DNA of 64,000 bases, from NCBI GenBank assembly GCA_016234115.1, contig JACRHD010000025.1, positions 1 to 64,000 on the forward strand. Direction: 5' to 3'. The stretch is from Nitrospirota bacterium (GTDB taxonomy: Bacteria > Nitrospirota > Thermodesulfovibrionia > UBA6902). Both the position numbers and the translations under genes were made by a program. Shown here in pieces: positions 1 to 9,428 of this stretch. Each line of letters opens with the position of its first letter. The first letter of the stretch is position 1. The notes beneath the pieces were generated by a model that made no database searches, had not been told where the DNA came from, and saw only the letters and a program-made list of their open reading frames with translations.

Positions 1-3000
1 CCGTTATGCCGGCCACGTCATTGTCGTTGTTGGTCACCTGGACGTCCTGGGCATTCAGATTGTTGTAGTTCGAGTCTTCGCTGGTTGCAGACGACGTCAG
101 TATCGTGTAGGCGATGTCTCCATCATCCGTGTAATCGTCCATTCCCTCTACCGTAACGATCTGAGGCAGGTCCCAGTCTGCCGCCGTGAATGTCAGGCTC
201 ACAGGCGATACCGTGCCCTCGGTTGTGTCAGTGCTGCTGAGGGCAATCGTGACATCCGCTACAGGCTGACTGTTAAGCGCCACTGTAAATGTTGCCGTAG
301 CTCCTCCCTCAGTTGTCAGCAGTCCTCCGGCAGACGTCACTGTTATGCCTGCAGGCATTATCGTTATCATACCGGTAGAATATGCGCTGACCTGCCTGTT
401 TCCATCTCCTGCGACGCCGTAAACGTAGTAAGCGCCCGGTTGCACGCCGGAGGTGTCCCATGAGCACGTTATATTCGAGCCTTCAGCAGCGGAGGCGCAT
501 GCCCCGGGGATTGCGGTTCCGTTAAGACCCTGCTTATCAATGTCATAATAAAATGCCGCGGTCACGGCACTATCAGGATCGCTCAGGGAATATCGAACGG
601 AATACGGATTGCCCCTGGTCCACACGCCCTGTGTCCCGTCCGGCCTGGAAATACTCAGGGACGGAGGCACATTGGTTGTATACGAAAATACATACTTTGA
701 CGTCATCGGGTTCCCTGCGGTATCAGTCACCGAAGCCGCAACGGTTACCGTATATGTGGTCGAGTCCGCCTGCCCGGCGGGTGTAAAGACGGCCTTTTTG
801 TTGCTGCAGGAGGTCCTCGTCCATCCGACCGAAGGGGCAATTGTTACAGTAGTCCCATTGACGGATGCGCAATCTATTTGCATATTCCAGTTAATCGTCA
901 CGGCGCTGTCCGGAATGACGGCTGTCGCGCCGCCGGCCGGACTGGTGGAGCTGACCGAAGGGCTGCCCCTGTCAACGGTGACATCTATTCCGGCCCAGTC
1001 GGTTTCCGGGACCCCCGTGTTGTCAACAGCCTTACTCCTTATGTTATAAACTCCGTTTCTGGGCAATGTCCAACTGTAAGTCCAGGTCACGTCGGCGCCG
1101 GGACATCCCTGACAGTTTGCCGTGTGCCAGGTCTGTCCGCCGTCTGTAGACACCTCTATGCGGTCCACACGTTCATTATCGCTTGCAGCGCCGGTAATCA
1201 GGTATGGATTCGGCGCGCTTGCGCTTATGGTCGCGCCGTCGGATGGAGCTGTTATCGATGACACTGGAGAATGGTCCAGACTGAACGTGAACGTATCGAT
1301 TGCCGCCGGAAGCGGGGTCTGACACGAGGCATCGACTCCGGTCACTTCCAGGATCTTCGGGCCCTCGGTCCAGCCTGAAGTATCAACGGAGCGCGCCTCG
1401 CTGTGACTCCCCGTAAAGATGGTGACCGCGTTGTCGGACCCGATTACGAGTTCTCCGTCGAATACGAGGTCCGAGCTGAGGTTGTCCGAATTATAGACCC
1501 CGACGGCAATTACGTTTGAACCGTTGACCAGTGCGCCTATGTAAGGGTCCAGATTGAACGTCTGATATGTCCGGCCCGATTCATGCAGCGTCGAGCCCCC
1601 GTCCCACGGCGGGGGGTCGCCCGACACGCCTGCAACGGCGACCCGTGTCCCGTTAATATAGACTGCCAGCCCGTCATCATACGTTGCGTTAAAACTCAGA
1701 GAGGTCACGGCTCCGGCATTACTTACTGCAAAAGTCTTGCGGAAATAGACGGCCATCTGGCCCGGAGCGCCGACGGGCGTATCGATGTAGGATTCGCCGT
1801 ATCCGAAGATGCCGCTGCCCGTGCTCCAACTGCCGTCATTGAATCCCGTGTTCTTCCAGGAAGTGCCGATATTGCCGTTGTTGGCGCCGTTATATTTCCA
1901 GGAGTCCTGCTTAGTGATGACTGCCTCTTCGGCGGCCGTGCTGATTACGAGTTCTCCGTCGAATACGAGGTCCGAGCTGAGGTTGTCCGAATTATAGACC
2001 CCGACGGCAATTACGTTTGTGCCGTTGACCAGTGCGCCTATGTAAGGGTCCAGATTGAACGTCTGATATGTCCGGCCCGATTCATGCAGCGTCGAGCCCC
2101 CGTCCCACGGCGGGGGGTCGCCCGACACGCCTGCAACGGCGACCCGTGTCCCGTTGATATAGACTGCCAGCCCGTCATCATACGTTGCGTTAAAACTCAG
2201 AGAGGTCACCGCGGCCGCATCGCATATGGTAAACGTCTTGCGAAAGTAGACGGCCATCTGGCCCGGAGCGCCGATGGGCGTATCGATGTAGGATTCGCCG
2301 TATCCGAAGATGCCGCTGCCCGTGCTCCAACTGCCGTCATCGAATCCCGTGTTCTTCCAGGAAGCGCCGATATTGCCGTTGTTGGCGCCGTTATATTTCC
2401 AGGTGTCCTGCTTAGTGATGATCGCCTTGTCGGACTGCGCCGGACATGCTGCCGCTTCTTTCACGGAATAAACGAGGTCTGTAGCGTCCGAGTAACTGGT
2501 GATCGTCGTGAGGTCGATGGGATTCCCCTGCAGGGTCTGCCCCGACTCGACCGAAATGGACCCGCTTTGAGAGCATCCTCCGGCAATCGACTGACTCATG
2601 ACGTCGAAGACATCCGTATTATCAAGATATGGGCCGCGGACCGGGTCGGTCGCATTTTCATGGAGAGAAATCAGTTCCGCGCCTGCCCCGCGGACATACA
2701 GGGGGATCAGCATATTCGTATGCGCTCCGGTATTCCAGTACCAGTAGACAGTCTCACCGGCATCGATGTCGCCGTCGCTGTCGGCATCGTTCCAGCTTGC
2801 GCGACGCCCTCCGCTGCCGGAAACGGTCCCTTCATCCGACAGGGTGGAGGGATTGACCGCGCCGATCGGCTGGTCCGGGAAGACACCCGGACCGGCAGTG
2901 AGGTAGCCGCAGGAGTGATCACCGGTGACAATTGCCAGAGTATTGTCCCAATTACTGTCGTTGCCCGGGTCTTCTACCCACTCAATAACGGTCCGGACGG

Positions 3001-4054
3001 CCTCGTCAAAGTCCTTTTGTTCACCGATAAGGTTGTCCATATTATTCGCATGTCCGGCCCAGTCGATGGCCCCGCCTTCGATCAGGAGCACGAAACCGTT
3101 GGGGTTGCGGTTCAATACCTTGAGGGCGGCTGCGGCGCTTTCGCTGAGGGTCGGATTCTCATGGTCGTACCCTGAACCGTCGGCATTATGGTACTCGTGG
3201 TCGAACAGACCGACGAGCTTTTTCGTGGAAGACTTGTTCGCCTCGGCCATAAGGGCATTGCCGGCGTCACTGCCGGATTCCTTCTCAACGAGGACGTGCC
3301 TGCCGGGCTGACCGCTTTCGTTCCTAAGCCTGACAAGGGATTGAGAGCTGATGTAATCGGGGCCCCCCGCGCCGATAAGGACGTCCACGGGGACCCATGG
3401 ATTCGCGGGGTCATAGTAGCCTCCGTCCCATTTCTCGTCTGTCGCTGTTGTCCCGTTAGCGTTGGGATTTCCGTAAAGGCCCTCGTCCAGTATCGCGAAA
3501 GTGTTTGACCGGCTGTCGTTATGTGCCATCCATCCCCCTGGAGACGCATGGGAAACGGGCACGGTACTGATGGCGCCTGATGCCGCGCCGCGGGCCTGGG
3601 CCATCTCAGATATCGTGGTAAAGACCGTCGAGGCGCTGCCTGATACATTAATGCGCCCCGAGGCAGTCTTGGACCCGGAAAAAAGGCCGGTCGAGGCGCA
3701 GGCGCTTTCCTGGACGGCGTTACTCACATATTCAAAATCGGACCAGGCCTCATTTGCGTTATAGCCGTCTCCCTTGCAGAAGGTGGATATCCAGTGCAAT
3801 GTCCATTCGTCCGGCCCGGGCGACGCGCCGGCCTGCTGGTATTGCGGCGTATTGCCGGTGTACTTATTGGTCGCCTTAAGTTGGTTCTCTTCCAGACCGT
3901 CAGCCAGTAAAAATATAATGTATTTCGCATCGCCTCCGTATACTGTCGAACTGCATGGCAATATCAGCAGGCAGAGCGCCAGTGCGAAAATGCAGCATGA
4001 GATCCTTGAAAAACGGTTTGTGAGCTTCGCGTTACAATATTTGTTTGTCAGCAT
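1..4054 (-). CDS. Secreted multidomain alkaline phosphatase, 3' end beyond window
   Basis: At least 1351 codons are open from ATG 4054 to the left edge, with AGGGGAGGT six bases before the start. A signal peptide (hydrophobic residues about 21-33) precedes a PhoA-type domain, residues about 43-520. It has candidate metal ligands D52, E326, D331, H335, D379, H380 and H445, and the probable nucleophile S117 in ESACAST. A DxDxDGxxD calcium-loop-like motif lies near residue 423. Two near-identical 167-residue modules follow (about 538-871), resembling galactose-binding-like beta sandwiches. Then come Ig-like modules (about 930-1230, one Big_5-like) and a Calx-beta-like module. The likely role is extracellular phosphomonoester hydrolysis by a surface-retained enzyme. 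Family assignment is secure; the substrate and the tail function are not. Confidence 0.9.
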   Translation of the reverse strand, partial: MLTNKYCNAKLTNRFSRISCCIFALALCLLILPCSSTVYGGDAKYIIFLLADGLEENQLKATNKYTGNTPQYQQAGASPGPDEWTLHWISTFCKGDGYNANEAWSDFEYVSNAVQESACASTGLFSGSKTASGRINVSGSASTVFTTISEMAQARGAASGAISTVPVSHASPGGWMAHNDSRSNTFAILDEGLYGNPNANGTTATDEKWDGGYYDPANPWVPVDVLIGAGGPDYISSQSLVRLRNESGQPGRHVLVEKESGSDAGNALMAEANKSSTKKLVGLFDHEYHNADGSGYDHENPTLSESAAAALKVLNRNPNGFVLLIEGGAIDWAGHANNMDNLIGEQKDFDEAVRTVIEWVEDPGNDSNWDNTLAIVTGDHSCGYLTAGPGVFPDQPIGAVNPSTLSDEGTVSGSGGRRASWNDADSDGDIDAGETVYWYWNTGAHTNMLIPLYVRGAGAELISLHENATDPVRGPYLDNTDVFDVMSQSIAGGCSQSGSISVESGQTLQGNPIDLTTITSYSDATDLVYSVKEAAACPAQSDKAIITKQDTWKYNGANNGNIGASWKNTGFDDGSWSTGSGIFGYGESYIDTPIGAPGQMAVYFRKTFTICDAAAVTSLSFNATYDDGLAVYINGTRVAVAGVSGDPPPWDGGSTLHESGRTYQTFNLDPYIGALVNGTNVIAVGVYNSDNLSSDLVFDGELVISTAAEEAVITKQDSWKYNGANNGNIGTSWKNTGFNDGSWSTGSGIFGYGESYIDTPVGAPGQMAVYFRKTFAVSNAGAVTSLSFNATYDDGLAVYINGTRVAVAGVSGDPPPWDGGSTLHESGRTYQTFNLDPYIGALVNGSNVIAVGVYNSDNLSSDLVFDGELVIGSDNAVTIFTGSHSEARSVDTSGWTEGPKILEVTGVDASCQTPLPAAIDTFTFSLDHSPVSSITAPSDGATISASAPNPYLITGAASDNERVDRIEVSTDGGQTWHTANCQGCPGADVTWTYSWTLPRNGVYNIRSKAVDNTGVPETDWAGIDVTVDRGSPSVSSTSPAGGATAVIPDSAVTINWNMQIDCASVNGTTVTIAPSVGWTRTSCSNKKAVFTPAGQADSTTYTVTVAASVTDTAGNPMTSKYVFSYTTNVPPSLSISRPDGTQGVWTRGNPYSVRYSLSDPDSAVTAAFYYDIDKQGLNGTAIPGACASAAEGSNITCSWDTSGVQPGAYYVYGVAGDGNRQVSAYSTGMITIMPAGITVTSAGGLLTTEGGATATFTVALNSQPVADVTIALSSTDTTEGTVSPVSLTFTAADWDLPQIVTVEGMDDYTDDGDIAYTILTSSATSEDSNYNNLNAQDVQVTNNDNDVAGIT
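1442..2443 (-). repeat. 501-bp tandem duplication inside the phosphatase gene
   Basis: Positions 1442-1942 and about 1943-2443 are two adjacent copies with a 501-bp (167-codon) offset. Long stretches are identical, for example from 1442 and again from 1943. Differences are scattered substitutions, with more drift at the distal end of the second copy. Each unit encodes one beta-sandwich-like module, so the reading frame is kept. The high DNA identity points to a recent duplication or ongoing homogenisation. Confidence 0.9.
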
Positions 4055-4152
4055 TATTGCACCTCCCCTTTCTCTGAGGCTTCAGAGACAGGAACGAATG
4101 AAAAAATTTGACTGTTTATATCATCCTTGCCTCGCTCGTGAGACTTCTCCAT
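4054..4152 (-). CDS. 32-aa leader ORF coupled to the alkaline phosphatase
   Basis: An ATG at 4152 follows AAAGGAGG, the best Shine-Dalgarno in this area. The frame runs 32 codons to a TAA whose last A is the first base of the phosphatase ATG (TAATG). The peptide is hydrophilic (starts MEKSHERGKDD, ends EKGEVQ) with no membrane segment, and I recognise no family. The one-base overlap implies translational coupling, with the leader perhaps controlling reinitiation on the secreted enzyme gene. It could also be a chance ORF, though the strong ribosome site argues against that. Confidence 0.55.
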   Translation of the reverse strand: MEKSHERGKDDINSQIFSFVPVSEASEKGEVQ

Positions 4153-4281
4153 AGTTTCCTCCTTTATTTTTTTAAGTTGCTTGTTTTGTTAAGGTCGGAT
4201 TCGGCGAAACCGTATATCGGACAGGCTGTTTACCGGAAAAGGTCAGGGGTGCCGGGATTGAAATTGGATTAGAATGCTATT

Positions 4282-4905
4282 TCAGAGTTCATTTAATAAT
4301 TCTTTGTCCTGCAAGTATCTGATTATCTTATTCACGCACTCCCTTAAGTCGGTCTGCCCGGTGTCGACAACAAGCTCCGGATTATCAGGCACTTCATAAG
4401 GCGATGATATCCCTGTAAATTCGGATATCTCTCCCCTTCTCGCTTTTGCATAAATCCCCTTCACGTCTCTTGCCTCGCAGACCTGAAGACCGGCGTTACA
4501 GTAGATCTCGATGAAGTCGCCGCTGCCGACCATCCGCCTCAGATAATCTCTGTCTTCCCTGAAGGGTGATATAAACGCTGTAAGGGCGATGACCCCCGCT
4601 TCAATGAACAGCTTGCACATCTCGCCGATGCGCCTTAAGTTTTCCTTCCGGTCTTCTCGTGAAAAGCCCAGGTCCCTGCAAAGTCCGTGACGCACATTGT
4701 CTCCGTCGAATACAAAGGTCCTGCATCCATGTTCATGCAGTTTTTCTTCAAGGGCATGGGCAAGGGTGGATTTCCCGGCCCCCGAAAGGCCGGTAAACCA
4801 GAGTATGACGCTCTTGTGGCCGTTCTGCCGTTGACGCCTTTGCCGCGTTACTGAGGCGCTGTGCCACGAAATCACATGTTCCTGCCTTCTCATGTTCTTA
4901 CACAC
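4282..4905 (-). CDS. cysC: Adenylylsulfate kinase (APS kinase)
   Basis: This 207-aa protein phosphorylates APS to PAPS using ATP. The P-loop GLSGAGKST lies at residues 39-47. The DGDNVRHGL substrate segment and the FISPFR motif holding the phosphorylated or active serine are present, as is the C-terminal [10 protein letters not shown] segment. The start overlaps the wzt stop by 8 bp; a second ATG four codons in would remove the overlap. About 30 basic residues precede the kinase core. It sits at the end of a glycan export operon with no sulfate-reduction gene beside it, which suggests PAPS supply for sulfated glycan, but no sulfotransferase is visible in the window. Confidence 0.93.
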   Translation of the reverse strand: MCKNMRRQEHVISWHSASVTRQRRQRQNGHKSVILWFTGLSGAGKSTLAHALEEKLHEHGCRTFVFDGDNVRHGLCRDLGFSREDRKENLRRIGEMCKLFIEAGVIALTAFISPFREDRDYLRRMVGSGDFIEIYCNAGLQVCEARDVKGIYAKARRGEISEFTGISSPYEVPDNPELVVDTGQTDLRECVNKIIRYLQDKELLNEL

Positions 4906-6259
4906 TCATGTCTTGAGGATCGGTCGGGATTTTTTTCCCGTTGGGGTCAAACCGGGTCTCCCACTTCAGCAGAGGCCTTATTACGCCGCCGAGGTCATAC
5001 GCGCAATCAACTCTTGCCGAATCGCCGTCCATACTGTCGATGACCTGAAAGGCCACCGCGTCATCCACCCTGAAGCGGCGGACTTCGGGGTCCTGGGTCC
5101 TCAGCGCGGGTGTGACGTAGAAGATCCCTTCTGCCAGAAAATTTCCCGGGATCCGCGCGGCGGCCGTATACCTTCCGGCGGCGCGCCTGCGCCTGCGCCA
5201 TTCGGGGTCGTTCTCAAAGGACTCAAAGAGCTCCAGGCCTTCTTCATTGACAAGATGAAAATACGCAAACAGGGCGTGCCCCGGCTCGAGGACTTCGTAT
5301 TCCATCTCGATGACGACCGGTTTCCGGATGTCTACCGCGTCCGCAGTCTTCCCGTTCTCTGTTCGCACGCGCACCGCGAGCAGGCGCGCAATATCATCAC
5401 CCGGCGCGTCTTCCGGGTCCGGCCACAGGCGTTCAGCCCTCGTTCCCTTTTCAGAATCCATGTAATAACCGACAACCTTGTGGGACGGTCCGTCCGCGTG
5501 GATCGCCCCCCCTCTCAACAGGACAGTCCTTGGACAGAGTCTCGTAACCGCCTGCATATTATGAGAAACAAAAAGCACTGTTCTCCCCTGCTGTCTGACG
5601 GCGTCCATTTTGTTAAGGCATTTCTTCTGGAACTGCGCGTCACCTACGGCAAGCACTTCATCGATGAGGAGAATGTCCGGCTCCAGATGCGCCGCTACCG
5701 AGAAGGCGAGCCTGACCTTCATCCCGCTGGAATAACGCTTGACCGGAGTGTCGATGAACTTTTCAACTCCTGAAAAATCCACGATGGCGTCGAATTTACG
5801 GTTGATCTCCTTATTCTTCATCCCCAGTATCGTCCCGTTGAGATAGACATTTTCCCTCCCGGTAAGCTCGGGATGAAAACCCGTTCCCACTTCGAGCAGA
5901 CTGGATATCCTCCCGTGAATCTCGGCGCGTCCCCTGGTAGGCCCGGTGATCCTCGAAAGTATTTTAAGGAGAGTGGATTTTCCGGCGCCGTTGGTCCCTA
6001 TGATCCCCACGATCTCTCCCTTTTTTACTTCGAAGGAAACGTCCCTCAGCGCCCAGATAATATCGGACGGGCAGCGGTCCTTTTCAAATATCGAGTCGTC
6101 GAATCTGTAAAGCGAGCGGTGCCTGCGATAATTACTGACCGGATTGCCGATGAAGGAAATTATATTTTTCAGAAGACTGTCGTGCATGTTCTCCTTAAGC
6201 CCGATGCGATAGCACTTGCTCAGATTCTGCACCTTGATTGCGGTTTCCCTATCGTCCAT
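4898..6259 (-). CDS. wzt: O-antigen/capsule ABC exporter, ATP-binding subunit with carbohydrate-binding tail
   Basis: This 453-aa protein powers export of lipid-linked polysaccharide across the inner membrane with Wzm. Walker [10 protein letters not shown] is at residues 88-96, the signature [11 protein letters not shown] near 175, and Walker [13 protein letters not shown] follows. Residues from about 290 form a beta-rich Wzt C-terminal domain, which in characterised homologues recognises the modified non-reducing end of the finished chain. That implies chain length is set by a terminal cap. The start has AGGAGG upstream. It lies downstream of wzm with a short gap and overlaps cysC. Confidence 0.95.
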   Translation of the reverse strand: MDDRETAIKVQNLSKCYRIGLKENMHDSLLKNIISFIGNPVSNYRRHRSLYRFDDSIFEKDRCPSDIIWALRDVSFEVKKGEIVGIIGTNGAGKSTLLKILSRITGPTRGRAEIHGRISSLLEVGTGFHPELTGRENVYLNGTILGMKNKEINRKFDAIVDFSGVEKFIDTPVKRYSSGMKVRLAFSVAAHLEPDILLIDEVLAVGDAQFQKKCLNKMDAVRQQGRTVLFVSHNMQAVTRLCPRTVLLRGGAIHADGPSHKVVGYYMDSEKGTRAERLWPDPEDAPGDDIARLLAVRVRTENGKTADAVDIRKPVVIEMEYEVLEPGHALFAYFHLVNEEGLELFESFENDPEWRRRRRAAGRYTAAARIPGNFLAEGIFYVTPALRTQDPEVRRFRVDDAVAFQVIDSMDGDSARVDCAYDLGGVIRPLLKWETRFDPNGKKIPTDPQDMSV

Positions 6260-6316
6260 CCCTTTTCCTCCTGTCTCTCCGACGCCTGTCTTCTGATACC
6301 CCGGCCGCCCTCTTCA

Positions 6317-7147
6317 TCATATTACATCCGCGAATATGCGCTCCATCCGTTTGAAGTAGAAGGCCCCGCTTACAATAATAATGATTTCAGTGACTGCGCC
6401 GGGTATGATATAGACCCAGGGGACCGGGGCGCCCAGCAGACAGGCCCTGAACCCTTCTATTACTCCGACAATGGGGTTCAGTGAATAGAAGATTCGGTAT
6501 TGTTCACTTATCGATGAAGCCGAATAAACTATGGGGGCCGAATAGATCAGCATCTGTATTATGAACGGCATGGCATGTTTTACATCGCGAAACCGTATTG
6601 CAAGAGACGACAGCCACAGGCCGATGCCGGCCGGCACGGCCATCATCATTATTGTCAGACAGGGAAATAAAAGGAGGTTCCATGTTGGACTGACGCGATA
6701 ATATAAACAGACCCCTAATATAATGATCATGGAGATGCCGAAATCAACCAGCCTTGACAATACGGGAGTCAGCGGAAATACCAGTCTGGGGAAATAGACC
6801 TTTCCAAGCATTGCATGTCCCGTGACAAGGCTCTCGCTCGATTCGGTCATGGCCTGTGACATATAGGTCCACGGGATGATGGCGACACTCGAAAACAGAA
6901 TGTAGGGAATTCCGTCCGACGACACCCCGGCCACCTTGCCGAATATGACGGAAAAAACCACGATCTGGAAAAGGGGTTTGATCAATGCCCACGAAAAGCC
7001 GAGGATAGTCTGGGCGTACAGGACCTTTACCTGCCGGGTGACAAAGGACAAAAACAGGTCGCGGTACTCCTTCAGCTCCCTGAGATCGACGAATTGCCGG
7101 CCGGGGCCAGGCTCGATAACGGTTATGAAACTTTTTTTTGTTTTCAT
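6317..7147 (-). CDS. wzm: O-antigen/capsule ABC exporter, permease subunit
   Basis: A 276-aa ABC-2 type permease with about six hydrophobic spans and the family's N-terminal amphipathic segment (around YRDLFLSFVTRQVKVLYAQT). LGFSWALIKPL and SLNPIVGVIEGFR are typical Wzm/TagG features. It forms the channel with Wzt for export of undecaprenyl-linked glycan. The ATG shares the ATGA overlap with the upstream gene stop, and GGAGGAG precedes it, so the two genes are translationally coupled. Confidence 0.94.
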   Translation of the reverse strand: MKTKKSFITVIEPGPGRQFVDLRELKEYRDLFLSFVTRQVKVLYAQTILGFSWALIKPLFQIVVFSVIFGKVAGVSSDGIPYILFSSVAIIPWTYMSQAMTESSESLVTGHAMLGKVYFPRLVFPLTPVLSRLVDFGISMIIILGVCLYYRVSPTWNLLLFPCLTIMMMAVPAGIGLWLSSLAIRFRDVKHAMPFIIQMLIYSAPIVYSASSISEQYRIFYSLNPIVGVIEGFRACLLGAPVPWVYIIPGAVTEIIIIVSGAFYFKRMERIFADVI

Positions 7148-8151
7148 GCCTGCTCCTCCGGATCATACCAGTCAAAGCCGTCAACGCATGCCATCCATTT
7201 GCCGTCCCTCAGCCGGCAGGCGTCTATATGATGCATGCCCCCGTTGTTCCATCCGTAACTGCCGGGCGCCACTATGGGTCTTTCATTAAGCCTGACCTCC
7301 CTGTATTTCGTGGGTGAGAGCTCGGCGATCTCAAAGGCATAAACCTGCTTTCCGTAAACGGGAACAACATCCTGCGTAAAGCGAACGGGCCGCCCGTTCA
7401 TGATAATTACCCGGCCCCCGGGCCTTGCAATGTGAGGGTCGGATTTGACGACGGGACTGAGAGGATGTTCGACCCACGGACCCGGCAGCTCTTTGGAATA
7501 ATACAGACTGAGCACGGGAGACATGTAATTTTTTCCCGTGTCCGTCAATATCCACCACATGTCGGCATACCTGAAGATGGAACTGTCCACGATGCGACGG
7601 CCGCTTATTAATTTGCCCATGCATGACCATTTTTCAGGGAAACTTTCAGCCCTGTAAAGGCTTACTCCTCCGCTTTTCCACGCTTCAGGCAGCATGTAGT
7701 ATTCTCCCTGCCATTCAAATACATACGGGTAGGACAAATGAAAAGGCTCGGCAAGAACGATCCGTTGATACCCCCATCTCAGTCCGTCGGCGCTCACGGC
7801 CAATCCTATCTCGCCTTTATTATTGTCCCGGCGTTTTACTTCGAAAAACATATACCAGGCATTGTCCTTTAAAAACATGAACGGATCGGCAATGTAATAC
7901 GCCTTAATATCGGATATGTCTTCATGTGTAAGCACCGGATTTGCCGCGCCCTCCGCCGGGGTAATGGAAAGAGGCGAGTCTCCGCAATAAATCCCGATCG
8001 ACCACCTCTGCTTCCTTTCGGCAACGGGAGGCCGCTTATTATTTTTTCCCCATAAAAGTCTTCTTAGACGTCTGCCTGCCATTTTCAGAATGTCTTGCAT
8101 TCCCGGGGCCTTCTGCATTGTGAGGAAGGAGCTGTAAAAAAGTTTGAGCAT
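7144..8151 (-). CDS. Glycosidase-fold (GINT1-N-like) glycan enzyme
   Basis: This 335-aa protein has the five-bladed beta-propeller sequence style of GH43-like and GINT1 N-terminal domains: IADPFMF near residue 90, then MFFEVK, YPYVFEWQGEYYMLPE, and a late GWNNGGMHHIDAC segment. Such proteins are common in O-antigen and lipooligosaccharide clusters, often beside transferases. No signal peptide is evident, so it probably acts in the cytoplasm during glycan assembly. The first 30 residues are poorly conserved in style and the true start could be an inner ATG. Its stop overlaps wzm by 4 bp. The specific reaction is unknown. Confidence 0.7.
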   Translation of the reverse strand: MLKLFYSSFLTMQKAPGMQDILKMAGRRLRRLLWGKNNKRPPVAERKQRWSIGIYCGDSPLSITPAEGAANPVLTHEDISDIKAYYIADPFMFLKDNAWYMFFEVKRRDNNKGEIGLAVSADGLRWGYQRIVLAEPFHLSYPYVFEWQGEYYMLPEAWKSGGVSLYRAESFPEKWSCMGKLISGRRIVDSSIFRYADMWWILTDTGKNYMSPVLSLYYSKELPGPWVEHPLSPVVKSDPHIARPGGRVIIMNGRPVRFTQDVVPVYGKQVYAFEIAELSPTKYREVRLNERPIVAPGSYGWNNGGMHHIDACRLRDGKWMACVDGFDWYDPEEQA

Positions 8152-8154
8152 ACT

Positions 8155-9396
8155 TTAATGAATTATCGACTCGCACATCCGGGTAAATCTTCGGACCCAC
8201 AAATTTATGTCGTATCCCGTGACTGCATTTTCACGACAATTACCGGCCATCGACTCGTGCAGGGCGCTTTCTTTAAGGAGCCTGAGAATGCCGTTGCGGA
8301 AATCTTCCGCGCTCTCGGGCTCGGCAAGATATCCGGTAATGCCGTGGCGGACGTGGTCTGTAACTCCGCCGACCCGAAATGATACCACCGGTGTGCCGCA
8401 TGCCTGGCTTTCGATCGATACCAGACCCAGGGTTTCAGCCCTTGTCGGGAACAGCAACAGGTCGGCAGCGGAAAAACAGGCCGCTTTCTTCTTATGTTCG
8501 CCTATGTATCCAAGGGTCAATGTCGGGACCTCGAGGCATTGAGAGATAGTTTCATCGCCTCTTCCCATAACCAGGAGCAAAATTTCAGCTTTCAATGATC
8601 GGGGCAGACCGTTCAGGGCTCTTATCAGAATATCACCGCCTTTCAGGCGGTCATTGAGCCTGTCGGCCACAAATAGAAGGACCTTCTTGCCAGGATGGAT
8701 TCCAAGCTCGGCGCGGCATTGTTCCTTGTCAAGAGGTTTATAAGTTTCCGTGTCTATCCCGTGAGGGATCTGATATATTGGGAAACGGTTGAGAATACTG
8801 TGCCTTACCTGTTCCGTCAGCCACCTGCTTGTAGTGACGATCGTAAGGTTTGAGTTACGATACGCGCGCTTCTTAAGGAGCCATTCCAGACGTGTCGCGT
8901 CTCTTCTTATCGCGGGCTGGATATCGGGTTTCGGACATTTACCGCAACCGGTCTTCCAGCGTTCGCAATCCAGACTGTGAAAACAATGTCCGGTAAAACT
9001 CCACATACTGCATATCGTAAATACCGCCGGCCTTGTCCGCGACAACTCGGGAAAGGCAAAATATGAAGCAGTGCCGCGCGCAGTATTGAAATGAAGTATA
9101 TCAAAATCCATTTGTTTCACATTTCTGACAAATGCCGCCGAAATCAGGCCCGGCGAGTGACTTAATCCGATGAGCTGCGCGATTTTTTGAGACAATCCGA
9201 AATATGCCTGTCCGAGCTTATTGCGCCTTAAATCCAGTCTGATAATTTCATTGGGCCCTTTTATCAGGGCGGAGTGTTCTCCATTGCACGCGGCAAGAAT
9301 ATTTGAATTAATGCCCGCCTTTCTCAGGGCGCGGTGGGCATCTATAAAAATAGAATCAGCGCCCAGAATTCCCGGAAGTATGTGCAGTATCCTCAA
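8155..9396 (-). CDS. GT4-family glycosyltransferase
   Basis: A 413-aa GT-B fold transferase. The N-terminal Rossmann half starts MRILHILPG, and the C-terminal half contains the EX7E element in PTRAETLGLVSIESQACGTP. NDP-sugar binding residues precede it in the LLFVADRLNDRLKGG segment. It would add a sugar to the lipid-linked glycan on the cytoplasmic face. The only reasonable start is a TTG at 9396 with a weak GGGGTATAG ribosome site. It is 3 bp from the downstream gene, within the export operon. Confidence 0.9.
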   Translation of the reverse strand: MRILHILPGILGADSIFIDAHRALRKAGINSNILAACNGEHSALIKGPNEIIRLDLRRNKLGQAYFGLSQKIAQLIGLSHSPGLISAAFVRNVKQMDFDILHFNTARGTASYFAFPELSRTRPAVFTICSMWSFTGHCFHSLDCERWKTGCGKCPKPDIQPAIRRDATRLEWLLKKRAYRNSNLTIVTTSRWLTEQVRHSILNRFPIYQIPHGIDTETYKPLDKEQCRAELGIHPGKKVLLFVADRLNDRLKGGDILIRALNGLPRSLKAEILLLVMGRGDETISQCLEVPTLTLGYIGEHKKKAACFSAADLLLFPTRAETLGLVSIESQACGTPVVSFRVGGVTDHVRHGITGYLAEPESAEDFRNGILRLLKESALHESMAGNCRENAVTGYDINLWVRRFTRMCESIIH

Positions 9397-9428
9397 GCTC
9401 TATACCCCTGCGTCATCCCGGCGTCACA

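Noticed and set aside
1583-3175. 530-codon plus-strand frame
   Set aside because: It is opposite the alkaline phosphatase gene, whose frame has clear catalytic motifs. The internal repeat in this frame only reflects the duplicated module on the other strand.
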